NCBI GenBank assembly: GCA_016784265.1
Contig: JADHUZ010000003.1
Coordinates: 1 to 16,001, forward strand
Reading direction: 5' to 3'
Length of the DNA stretch: 16,001 nt
DNA from: Fidelibacterota bacterium
GTDB taxonomy: Bacteria > Fidelibacterota > BS150m-G59
The notes beneath the pieces are model-generated. The model saw only the letters and a list, made by a program, of their open reading frames with translations, ran no database searches and was not told the origin of the DNA. Shown here piece after piece: positions 6,408 through 13,876 of this stretch (positions within the stretch are counted from its first letter, which is position 1; the number at the start of each line of letters is the position of its first letter). The position numbers and the translations under genes are program-made.

Positions 6408-7759
6408 TATTGAGTCTCCTCCATTGCTGCGGTTGCTGGTTTTTCGCCACCATTAGATCCTGCATCCATAAGCCAGTCTCCCATAATTCGTTTTGCTGTA
6501 TCAGGATTTCCAACAGACAGCGCGACGACCTGATTTCGTAAGGCGGCAACATCGCGTCGAAGCACGGCGGGATCTACTTTTTTTGTTGAAGGCGTGTCGC
6601 CGTTTCCTTGTTGCTGTGCGGGAGACGGTGCAATTTCTTTGTGCGTCCACCGCCGAATGACAAACAAAAGGAGCGCTACAAACACGATAAATAGAACAAC
6701 ACCCAAAGCAATTAGCATTTTATAGCCACCGCCGAAAGCCCCGCTCTCTGTTCGAGACAATGATTTTTTGTCAAGCACAGAAATCATTTCCTCTTGTTCT
6801 GTAATGGTTTGTTCCATTTTTTGACGCTCTTTTTGGAGATTAGAAACAACTCTGTTATTACGTTTTTCGAGACTGTCAACACGGCTACCAATGAGCGAAA
6901 GGTTCCCCAAATACGTTTCAACTTGTTGATTAAGAAGCGTATTTTCAGATTCCAACTCACGAATAGAAATATCTTTATCTGCGATGATTTTTTCCGGAGA
7001 AAGCGAAAGGTTTCGATAAAGCAAGAGCGAATCTTTCAGCGCAGATTTTTGCCTTAAGTCGTCAAGCGCGTTTTCCATTTCGTGAATTTTTTCTCCAAAT
7101 TGGTGAACCATAACATCGTTCACAGCAAGAGAGCCGTCGGCAGAAAATGGCGCATGTTGAATATCTAACTCGTCGCCACGATCGCCGTCATAACCTGAAA
7201 CTTTTTGAATCACATATCGCACTTGTTCTTCGGTTTGTGGTGTGATTTCCGACGAAAGAAAAACGTGAATAGTTAATCGTATAATTTGTGGCAACTGTTC
7301 AAAAAGATGTTTGTACGAGCGTGGCTTTACTTCGGATTTTTCATCTGCATCAGAAGGCTCCTCACTCTCGGTGAGATAATTTTCCGAAGACACTTCGTCC
7401 GGCAAATCTCCCACGGCAGGTAATTGCCATGGCATCCCAGGAGTTGAATTCAACGAAAATGATGAGGGTGGAACAAGAGATTGCTCCGGAAAAACGCCAC
7501 CATTTCCCTCGACAACACTTTCCTGCTCCACGACAGGAACGAATTTAATTTCAGCAAAAACAGAAACGATAAAATCGCTATCCAGCAACTTATTCAACGC
7601 TGATTCAATTTTTTCATGAATGTTTTGCTCGATGAGAATTTGTTGCTCCAAAATCCCAAGATTTTGGCTCAAAAGACAAACAGCGAACAAGTTTATTAAA
7701 AAGACGCACAATAGTGAAAAGCGGTATCTTTTTTTGCTAAGATTTTGACAAAATGCCAT
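6407..7759 (-). CDS. Reduced FliF-like inner-membrane ring protein with periplasmic coiled coil
   Basis: Numbering is from ATG 7759 (450 aa), which has GGGGG five bases upstream; ATG 7771 is an alternative. Residues 14-31 form a signal or anchor helix. Residues about 48-80 (KIESALNKLL...VFAEIKFVPVVEQ) and 159-205, ending in GYDGDRGDELDIQHAPF, match the two halves of the third ring-building domain of FliF. A Pro/Ser/acidic insertion of about 75 residues lies where FliF has its beta-collar. Residues about 215-330 are a heptad-rich coiled coil. Residues 348-371 are a membrane helix. The cytoplasmic tail about 396-430 ends in SVGNPDTAKRIMGDWL, the FliF-type FliG-binding helix. RBM1 and RBM2 are missing. 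Next-door fliG fits the binding tail. I infer the base of a reduced MS-ring; another anchoring role is possible. Confidence 0.75.
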   Translation of the reverse strand: MAFCQNLSKKRYRFSLLCVFLINLFAVCLLSQNLGILEQQILIEQNIHEKIESALNKLLDSDFIVSVFAEIKFVPVVEQESVVEGNGGVFPEQSLVPPSSFSLNSTPGMPWQLPAVGDLPDEVSSENYLTESEEPSDADEKSEVKPRSYKHLFEQLPQIIRLTIHVFLSSEITPQTEEQVRYVIQKVSGYDGDRGDELDIQHAPFSADGSLAVNDVMVHQFGEKIHEMENALDDLRQKSALKDSLLLYRNLSLSPEKIIADKDISIRELESENTLLNQQVETYLGNLSLIGSRVDSLEKRNNRVVSNLQKERQKMEQTITEQEEMISVLDKKSLSRTESGAFGGGYKMLIALGVVLFIVFVALLLFVIRRWTHKEIAPSPAQQQGNGDTPSTKKVDPAVLRRDVAALRNQVVALSVGNPDTAKRIMGDWLMDAGSNGGEKPATAAMEETQ

Positions 7760-7822
7760 TTTTACCCCCATAATTCCCCCATTAAAAATACAAAAAACAC
7801 GGAAATTCACAAATGGTTAACA

Positions 7823-8524
7823 TTACTTTGGTTCGTTTCTCAACCAAATCATTTCGATCCTACGATTTTTTGCACGATTGCCCTGTGAATTGTTATCGGT
7901 AACAGGAAAATATTCACCGAAACCACGTACTTGAAATCGAGGAAAATTGCCCGCAGGCGAACGAACGATTGGTGTTGCGCCCATGTATAACAGGTGCTCG
8001 ATGACGCGTGTTGCTCTTGCGCCGGAAAGATCATAATTGGAAGACCATGCGAGATTGTCAGAAACTGGTGTGTTGTCGGTGTGTCCTACAACAGCAATTG
8101 GGCTTCCCGATTGTCTAATTTCTGGTAAAATTTCATGTAAAATATCAATAAATTTTGGCGTAAGATCGGATGAAGCCGACCGAAAAAGTATTTCGTTTGG
8201 TAGCGTAAACTTGACCCCTTCTGGCGTTGTTGTTACCGTAGATCCTTCGATGTCTTCGGCGATCTTTTCTAGTCCGCTGCGGGTTTCCGATAGTGTTTTT
8301 AGCGTGCCATAATCTTCAGAAAAGCCGCGCCCCTTTTCAGCGGCTTCTGGGTTGAACGCTTCAACCATTTGTTCGTATTTAACGGAATCAATGCTCGACA
8401 TAGCGAATAGCGCAATGAAAAAGGTCATTAATAGTGTCATTGTATCGGCGTAAGTAATAAGCCAACTTCCGTCATTGGTTGACTTATCCGACCCAAGTTG
8501 CTTTTTGTAATGCTGGCCGTTCAC
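7823..8524 (-). CDS. motB: MotB-family stator protein with OmpA-like peptidoglycan-binding domain
   Basis: MotB pairs with MotA to form the ion-conducting stator and anchors it to peptidoglycan. In this 233-residue protein, the helix WLITYADTMTLLMTFFIALF carries Asp27, the expected ion-binding residue. A linker of about 65 residues is followed by an OmpA-like domain at about 115-230 with VVGHTDNTPV, YDLSGARA and NRAKNRRIEM, the peptidoglycan-binding motifs. The start is a GTG whose TGA-overlapping junction with motA (GTGA) suggests strict coupling. Ion type (proton or sodium) cannot be decided from the sequence alone. TolR/ExbD is excluded by the OmpA domain. Confidence 0.93.
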   Translation of the reverse strand: MNGQHYKKQLGSDKSTNDGSWLITYADTMTLLMTFFIALFAMSSIDSVKYEQMVEAFNPEAAEKGRGFSEDYGTLKTLSETRSGLEKIAEDIEGSTVTTTPEGVKFTLPNEILFRSASSDLTPKFIDILHEILPEIRQSGSPIAVVGHTDNTPVSDNLAWSSNYDLSGARATRVIEHLLYMGATPIVRSPAGNFPRFQVRGFGEYFPVTDNNSQGNRAKNRRIEMIWLRNEPK

Positions 8525-9375
8525 TCTTTTTCTTTTTCGACGGGCGCCTCTTTGGGCTTGTCAACGCTATCTATCCACATTCTTGGTGGCAAATAAGCAT
8601 TCATTTTTTCTTTGACAAACAGAGGATGTTGTTTGTGTAAAACCAAAACAAGACCTTCCAGCATCATGTACTTCAAATTTTTTGTTGTGTCAACAGACTT
8701 ATCAATTTTTTCACCCAGCGGTAGAAAAAACATATTGGCGAGAATTGTGCCGTATAGCGTAGTAATCAAAGCTGCGCCCATGCCAGTTGCAAGGCTTCCC
8801 ATAGGATTATCGGATTTTGTGCCGAGCGATTGCATCATAACAACTAAGCCAACAAGAGTTCCAATCATTCCGAACGCAGGGGCATATTTGCCGACAGAGC
8901 CGAGCAGTTTCGCATCTGCTTTGTGACGCAATGAGTCGCTTTCAATCCGAGTGGTCATAATCCCAGAGATTTTATCTTCCGAATATCCCTGCACAATCAT
9001 TTCGGCACCATCTTTTAGAAATGGATGTGAAATACCGTTTTCTGCGAGATTTTCGAGTTCAAAAGAGCTTTTGCGATGTGCCTTAGCCATTGCAATAATT
9101 TCGTCGATATACGCCGAAGGATTATCTCGCTCTTTTCGCATGACTGCTGCGATAATTTTTGGAAAACGAAGAGTTTCTTTCACAGGGAAGCTCATCAAGG
9201 TTGCTGCCAAAGATCCGCCCAGTACAATTAAAATAGATGGCGTGCTTGCAAAGAAATCAAACATTTGGATAAGTGCTATGCTAATATTCGGTTCTGTTAC
9301 CATGAGCAATTGTAAAATTGCATAGAGAACAAGCCCAATACCAAGCAGTATGCCGAATATTGTTCCAAGATCCAT
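8521..9375 (-). CDS. motA: MotA-family stator channel protein
   Basis: MotA surrounds the MotB helix and turns ion flow into torque on FliG. The 284-residue protein shows four membrane helices at about 5-25, 45-63, 163-183 and 199-220. The TPSILIVLGGSLAATLMSFP stretch belongs to helix 2. KYAPAFGMIGTLVGLV carries the conserved Pro166 at the start of helix 3, and TTLYGTILANMFFLPLGEKI carries Pro219 in helix 4. The large cytoplasmic loop 64-160 would face FliG. This is true MotA rather than TolQ/ExbB. The ATG follows the upstream gene's TAG with no gap (TAGATG), and its end overlaps motB. Confidence 0.94.
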   Translation of the reverse strand: MDLGTIFGILLGIGLVLYAILQLLMVTEPNISIALIQMFDFFASTPSILIVLGGSLAATLMSFPVKETLRFPKIIAAVMRKERDNPSAYIDEIIAMAKAHRKSSFELENLAENGISHPFLKDGAEMIVQGYSEDKISGIMTTRIESDSLRHKADAKLLGSVGKYAPAFGMIGTLVGLVVMMQSLGTKSDNPMGSLATGMGAALITTLYGTILANMFFLPLGEKIDKSVDTTKNLKYMMLEGLVLVLHKQHPLFVKEKMNAYLPPRMWIDSVDKPKEAPVEKEKE

Positions 9376-10767
9376 CTATTTATCACCCGGATTTAGTTTT
9401 TTTTGATTCATTTGATTGCGTATTTGAGTTAGACTTGTCTTGACGCTGGTAAATTCAGGATCGATTCGGAGAGCAATTTGCCAGTTTAGCGTGGCGCGCC
9501 CAACATCTCCCGTGCGGTAATAAATTGATCCGCGACGCGCGTAAGCTAACGCCAAATTTGGGTTCAAATCAATTGCTCTATTGGCAAACTCAAGCGAGCG
9601 GCTATAATCCTTTGCTTGATAATGTTGCAATGATTCATAAAGATATCGCAATGCGCGATTTAGATTTTTTTCATAATTAAATCGAGAAAGCCTAATCGTA
9701 CGAATAGAGTCAATATAAACATCTAATTGCTTTCTATGTTTTGCTACAGAATTTTGTAAGTTGAAAACCTCGTTTTTATACCACAGCACAGAATCTCTCA
9801 GCACAGAAACTTGCCCTATCGACTCAAAAGAAGGTGTTTTAGTTTTGCCAAGAGAAACAGAATCTCTTTCGGTAAATACGCCGCTAACAAGTGGTGATTC
9901 CGGAAGATTGCGTTCTTTGGCCGTTCTGTTTGGACGAGGAAAATCAACGCTAAACCCGACCACAAGGGCTGGACTTTCTTGCTGAGAGAATTCTTCTCGT
10001 CCCCACTGCGGCAGATTTTCTACATTAACGAATCCAGCAGAACAAGAGAAATTATTCAAGACTGGAATTTTTGCACCGATATTGATTCCACCACCATCGT
10101 ATTCTGCAATAAAATCCCATACTTTTTGACTGCGCGCAGATTTTGTCCTCAAAAGAAAACCGGCAAACAAACCAATCGGCGAGCCTGTCGAAGAGCCGCT
10201 TTCTAATTCACCCTGAAGATCATGGCTAAACCGTCCGCCCCCCAAACCAAGATAAGAATGAATAAAATAATCTTCAAATCTGTTAATCTGGCTGATCACC
10301 AAAAAAGGTGCCATTTCTCGAAATCCGGTAGTGTTTCTGGAGGCTTGGTCTTTCGAAGCAACAACCTCAACCACAAAATCTTGAATCCCACAGGAAATGC
10401 TAAAATCATGGAATTTTGTAATTAAATATTGAAAATGAAACCCAAACTGTGTTTTTGTTAAAGTATCAGGGATTGAAACTGGCGGTTGAACAATGGATGT
10501 GTTAAAACGTATTTTGGGCGTGATGTCGCTTTCGAAGAAAATCCCGCGTCGCCACAATGTCTCAGGGTCAAATTGGATCATTTCGGCAGATATGCCGACA
10601 CGAAACAGATATGGCGAACGATAACTTTCGCTTGTTGGTATGTCCATCATCTGCCCAGGGCGAATAAAGCCCAAGTTTTCTGGCTCGACAGAATTGTTTT
10701 GCGCAGAAGAAACGATGAAAGAGGCGAGAAAAAACATCAAGATAATATTGAGCGATTTATAATTCAT
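9376..10767 (-). CDS. Outer-membrane beta-barrel protein with C-terminal coiled coil and TPR repeats
   Basis: I recognise no named family for this 463-residue protein. It has a signal peptide (residues 1-22, cleaved near SSAQ). Residues about 50-275 are rich in alternating aromatic strands of the kind seen in outer-membrane barrels (YLFRVGISAEM, FGFHFQYLI, YFIHSYLGLGGGRF, SPALVVGFSVDFP). A Ser/Thr/Pro linker and a short coiled coil (320-365) precede two TPR-like units at 370-450 (ALRYLYESLQHYQAKDYSRS, then NPNLALAYARRGSIYYRTGD). An AAGGATG lies before the ATG. It abuts motA directly, so the pair is co-translated. I infer that it links the stator or rotor in the inner membrane to the outer membrane, with the TPR part in the periplasm. 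Confidence 0.65.
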   Translation of the reverse strand: MNYKSLNIILMFFLASFIVSSAQNNSVEPENLGFIRPGQMMDIPTSESYRSPYLFRVGISAEMIQFDPETLWRRGIFFESDITPKIRFNTSIVQPPVSIPDTLTKTQFGFHFQYLITKFHDFSISCGIQDFVVEVVASKDQASRNTTGFREMAPFLVISQINRFEDYFIHSYLGLGGGRFSHDLQGELESGSSTGSPIGLFAGFLLRTKSARSQKVWDFIAEYDGGGINIGAKIPVLNNFSCSAGFVNVENLPQWGREEFSQQESPALVVGFSVDFPRPNRTAKERNLPESPLVSGVFTERDSVSLGKTKTPSFESIGQVSVLRDSVLWYKNEVFNLQNSVAKHRKQLDVYIDSIRTIRLSRFNYEKNLNRALRYLYESLQHYQAKDYSRSLEFANRAIDLNPNLALAYARRGSIYYRTGDVGRATLNWQIALRIDPEFTSVKTSLTQIRNQMNQKKLNPGDK

Positions 10768-10824
10768 GGATACATCCTTTTTGTCTCAGAAACGGTTATT
10801 TTCAAATGGAATTTGTTTGATTTT

Positions 10825-11736
10825 TTAATCGTAATTCTCCCATTCAATTTTGTACGTATAGCCCAAGTGAGTAGCAAAATCTTGAGGAATAAATATTTCA
10901 AAATTTCCGGCATCTCCCGATTCCAATGAAGCATCGGAAACAATTCCGTTTTCGAAGTTGCAAACAGACCCCTTGACAAACGCAGTGAAATCTTTCGTGG
11001 AACCGCTCCAATCGGTTCGAATTGTAAAAACGATACGAACAAAATCTGCTCGCACGCCACCTTCATTTTTGATGGTTCCCATAAATCGGGTATTATTCAG
11101 ACGATCGCGAAATTCGTCAATTTTTCCGACAAGGACACAATGTGCGGGATACTCATCAATCAAAATGTTTTGCTGGACAGGCACCTGATTTTTTGTAAAA
11201 GATTGATTGAATGTTTCTGCTAAAAACGGGTGCGTTTCCAAATCAAAACCGAAGGTGTCATCAGTGTTTGATTTTATCAAATTCTCAACTCGAAGAACAT
11301 CATCTTTTGGGACAACCAGTTGTCCAATAAATGTTTCCAAGGTCAGCGACGACACATCTTGAGTGATGATATTGCCATAAATCTGTGTGCCGTTTTTCAG
11401 TATTATTTCTTTTTCGTATGCGGATGTCGGACTAAGCCAAACGTTGCTTTTTGCCTCGAGATTATCAACAATGGTTTGTAAATGCCGAAGTTCTGCACGA
11501 AGTTTTTTAAATTCATATTCTAACTCCACAACATTATAATTTGACCCAGAATGGCGATTAATGTCTTCATCTAAATTAACAACAGGTGGCTGAAGATTGG
11601 TCGTGGCTCCAGTAGTATCTGCCGCCAGAAAGCGCTCTTCCGCCGAATGCGTAAGCGGCATCACCGCCCGAAAAGGACCGCATTGCACGAGAACCAAAAC
11701 AAAAACCAAAGCAACGGATAATTTTAAAATATTCAT
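10825..11736 (-). CDS. Lipoprotein B of the motor cluster: coiled coil, SH3-like and FxLYD-like domains
   Basis: This is a 303-residue protein of unrecognised function. The signal ends in LVQC, giving a lipid Cys at 19. A coiled coil follows at about 67-98, then a small beta domain with the pattern ILKNGTQIYGNIITQD...LETFIGQLVV at 110-153 that resembles Sm/SH3-like folds. The C-terminal domain at 199-300 has TIKNEGGVRADFVRIVFTI and SLESGDAGNFEIFIP, as in FxLYD-type domains where a strand pair ends in a hydrophobic 'F.v' edge. It is a paralogue of the gene at 11874-12689: GGVRADFVR, CVL.G, GS..F..G..SD and a YT...W tail are shared. A promoter-like site lies upstream. The barrel-TPR gene follows after 57 nt. 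Confidence 0.75.
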   Translation of the reverse strand: MNILKLSVALVFVLVLVQCGPFRAVMPLTHSAEERFLAADTTGATTNLQPPVVNLDEDINRHSGSNYNVVELEYEFKKLRAELRHLQTIVDNLEAKSNVWLSPTSAYEKEIILKNGTQIYGNIITQDVSSLTLETFIGQLVVPKDDVLRVENLIKSNTDDTFGFDLETHPFLAETFNQSFTKNQVPVQQNILIDEYPAHCVLVGKIDEFRDRLNNTRFMGTIKNEGGVRADFVRIVFTIRTDWSGSTKDFTAFVKGSVCNFENGIVSDASLESGDAGNFEIFIPQDFATHLGYTYKIEWENYD

Positions 11737-11807
11737 TTTTAATTTCTCTCTTCTATTTGGTGTTTTTTTGCCGATAATACCATTTCATTCAAAATATATC
11801 TCCCGAA

Positions 11808-11836
11808 AATATAAGAGTAATAACGCGCACAGACAA
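11808..11836 (-). promoter_or_regulatory. Predicted sigma-70-type promoter before lipoprotein B
   Basis: On the minus strand, TTGTCT (11836..11831), a 17-nt spacer and TATATT (11813..11808) lie in the 137-nt gap between the two paralogous lipoprotein genes. The start point would fall near 11801, giving a leader of about 65 nt. It could drive lipoprotein B, the barrel protein, motAB, the FliF-like gene and fliG separately from the two upstream genes. Confidence 0.4.
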
Positions 11837-11873
11837 GGCTTTTAAGATGTTTGTTCATAGCAATAAAATCTGT

Positions 11874-12689
11874 TTAATCCCAGTGAATTTCATGGGTGTA
11901 ATATTCGCAAATTGTTTCTTTGGGTAGTGTTATCTGGATTGAAAAATCTCCGCGCTGTTCCGGCTCGAGGCAGGTGTCCGAAATCACACCGCTTTGAAAG
12001 TGAACAACGGAGCCGGCAACAAAACACGAATCCGTTAAAATAGTATTCGTTTGTTCGTCGGATAACGTAAAAACGACGCGGACAAAATCAGCGCGCACAC
12101 CACCATTGTTTTTCACTTTTCCGCTAAAAGAAAACACATTGTCTTCAAAAGCCTCTTGCAATTCTCCGTCGAGCACGCAATTTGATTTTGGTTTTTCTAT
12201 CTGGCGAATGGTTTTAATTTGTGATCTTTCAAGCCGAAGATTGCCGATGGATGTTTGCAACACAACGGTGTCAAACGCTTGATCTATGATTTTTCCCCTG
12301 ATAGTTGTCCCATAGTTCATTTCGATTTCGTGCGTTTGCTCATCTTCGCCATCGAAGAGAGAATATATTTCACGTTTGAACCCTTCGAAGCGTCGGATAA
12401 CATCGTAATGAGCAACAGATTGCTTTAATCGTGAAATTTCACTGCGAATTTCAGCGATGTCTTTTTCGACCCGAAAAAATTGTTTCCCCATCTGTCTGGA
12501 AACATCTTCAATCTGTCGCCGGCTGACAGTATCGCTGATTGTCTGTTTTGTTGTATCTAATCTGGTGGTATCTGCGGAAACAATTTCCGGTGCGCTTTCT
12601 TCAATGTTTTCAGGACGCCCCCCGAAACCGGGCATCCAAGCGCATCCGAGAAACATTACAACGAATGTGAATATGCAAAAGGCTTTCAT
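11874..12689 (-). CDS. Lipoprotein A of the motor cluster, paralogue of lipoprotein B
   Basis: I start this at ATG 12689 (271 aa), which yields the short lipoprotein signal MKAFCIFTFVVMFLGC with lipid Cys16. It lies one base after the HEAT gene stop. The frame extends to 12788 but that part is only overlap. A coiled coil runs about 60-112. A small beta domain (EIEMNYGTTIRGKIIDQ...LQTSIGNLRL) occupies 121-160. The C-terminal FxLYD-like domain (171-270) has VKNNGGVRADFVRVVFTL and SGVISDTCLEPEQRGDFSIQ. Domain order matches the lipoprotein encoded next door, so tandem duplication and divergence are likely. I infer an envelope part of the motor system; the exact function is unknown. Confidence 0.78.
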   Translation of the reverse strand: MKAFCIFTFVVMFLGCAWMPGFGGRPENIEESAPEIVSADTTRLDTTKQTISDTVSRRQIEDVSRQMGKQFFRVEKDIAEIRSEISRLKQSVAHYDVIRRFEGFKREIYSLFDGEDEQTHEIEMNYGTTIRGKIIDQAFDTVVLQTSIGNLRLERSQIKTIRQIEKPKSNCVLDGELQEAFEDNVFSFSGKVKNNGGVRADFVRVVFTLSDEQTNTILTDSCFVAGSVVHFQSGVISDTCLEPEQRGDFSIQITLPKETICEYYTHEIHWD

Positions 12690-12690
12690 A

Positions 12691-13821
12691 TTATTTATCG
12701 CCCAAAGTTGTTTTATGCGCCATGAGCGCCGCGAGCCGAAGTTGCTGCAAATCATTTTCTGTGCCCTTACTGCGAATAAGTTTTTCAACCGGCGGATATA
12801 AAAAATAATTGTCGCGATTTTGCATCAACACGATTAATTCATCAATAACAGGTTGATCGGCGACGAGTGATAGTTTTTCAACTGCGGACTTGCGAATGTT
12901 TGCAGGCGCTTCTCCGTCTTTGACGATATCAAGCAGTGTTGGTATTGCGCGCACATCCTGAAAATCTGCAAGCGCCCCAACAAGAGCATCGAGCAAAGAG
13001 TAATAATCTTTTTTGTTTTGTTGATGCGCCTCCATCAGTGCCAAAATTATCCGCTCGTCGGAGACATCTTCAATTGATTTCAGTGCAAAATCGCGGACAG
13101 AAATCTGTGATTCGGGATCGCTCAGAAGGTCTGCAAAAGCATCTGCAACAACGGGATCCTCTTTCTTTGCGAGCATCTCGATAACACGATTGCGAACAGA
13201 GGTGTTTACTGTTTCATCCGTGGCGATGCTGATTAAAATTGGCACGACACGCTGATCGTCCATGCTACCCAAAATTTCTGAAATTGAAGTTTGAACAGAA
13301 AAATAATCTTCCTTGCTGTATTCGAGTATTTCAATGAGCGGAATGATAATTTCATCGTCTGGGATGGATTGAAGCGAAGAAATTAATGTATTGCGCAAGT
13401 CAAGATATGCTAATCTTATCTCGCCGAGAGAAGCCACAACAGCCAAAGAATATTCCCTGTTTCCGCTTGCAGAAAGAACTTCGAGTGCCGTTTTTGACAT
13501 CTGTAAATTTGTTTTAGCAAAATTGGGCAACTGGCCAACAATAGCAGAAAGTCCAACCGGATCGTTCGTTTCCCCAATAGCGATTATGGCAGATTCTCTT
13601 GTGCTTGCAAGCAACTTTTCGTTGTTCATGGCAGCGATTAAATCGAAAATACGCTCGACCTTTCCGGATTGATATTTTACTTTGGCGCGAAGGATATCTT
13701 CTTGTGTTAGCAACTGATTTTGCACACAATTACATAGCATCAGAATTAGGAGCACCCAAATCGTTTTCACGAAAAAAGATGATTTATGCGCGATTCGGTG
13801 CTGATTTGAATAAAAATTCAT
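12691..13821 (-). CDS. HEAT-repeat lipoprotein
   Basis: The 376-residue protein has an N-terminal membrane-targeting stretch TIWVLLILMLCNC with probable lipid Cys32. The -1 Asn is unusual, so lipidation is tentative. The rest is helical, in about eight HEAT or armadillo-like pairs with repeated patterns such as DDQRVVPILISIATD, DDEIIIPLIEILEYS and DVRAIPTLLDIVKDG. Such solenoids serve as protein-protein scaffolds. The start is uncertain: ATG 13821 lies at the predicted transcription start of a strong promoter-like site, whereas GTG 13770 (VKTIWVLL) gives a standard short lipoprotein signal and a leader of about 50 nt. It is the first gene of the motor block, joined to lipoprotein A by a one-base gap. 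Confidence 0.8.
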   Translation of the reverse strand: MNFYSNQHRIAHKSSFFVKTIWVLLILMLCNCVQNQLLTQEDILRAKVKYQSGKVERIFDLIAAMNNEKLLASTRESAIIAIGETNDPVGLSAIVGQLPNFAKTNLQMSKTALEVLSASGNREYSLAVVASLGEIRLAYLDLRNTLISSLQSIPDDEIIIPLIEILEYSKEDYFSVQTSISEILGSMDDQRVVPILISIATDETVNTSVRNRVIEMLAKKEDPVVADAFADLLSDPESQISVRDFALKSIEDVSDERIILALMEAHQQNKKDYYSLLDALVGALADFQDVRAIPTLLDIVKDGEAPANIRKSAVEKLSLVADQPVIDELIVLMQNRDNYFLYPPVEKLIRSKGTENDLQQLRLAALMAHKTTLGDK

Positions 13822-13827
13822 CCCTGA

Positions 13828-13856
13828 ATTTTACCAAAAAACCACGAATTTTTCAA
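13828..13856 (-). promoter_or_regulatory. Predicted sigma-70-type promoter of the motor gene block
   Basis: On the minus strand, TTGAAA (13856..13851), 17 nt and TAAAAT (13833..13828) form a good match to the sigma-70 consensus in the 55-nt gap after lpxH. The -10 box ends 6 nt before ATG 13821, so the transcript would begin at or next to that ATG. It is either leaderless or translated from GTG 13770. Confidence 0.5.
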
Positions 13857-13876
13857 GCTTAATCTCAATCGTTTTT

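Noticed and set aside
8521..9375. MotA/MotB as TolQ/TolR or ExbB/ExbD (or a ZorAB-type defence channel)
   Set aside because: The MotA helix-3/4 motifs and the full OmpA domain of MotB, plus adjacent FliG and FliF-like genes, point to a motility-type stator. No Zorya ZorC/D/E partner is present.
10293..10316. TGGCAC-N5-TTGG on the minus strand, near-match to a sigma-54 -24/-12 promoter
   Set aside because: It lies well inside the barrel-TPR coding region, lacks the critical final C of TTGC, and has no suitable gene start downstream.
11740..11858. A 39-codon minus-strand ORF starting at ATG 11858 and ending two bases before the lipoprotein B ATG
   Set aside because: It has no Shine-Dalgarno, no recognisable domain, and overlaps the promoter-like site at 11808-11836. 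A 39-codon open frame is expected by chance in AT-rich DNA.
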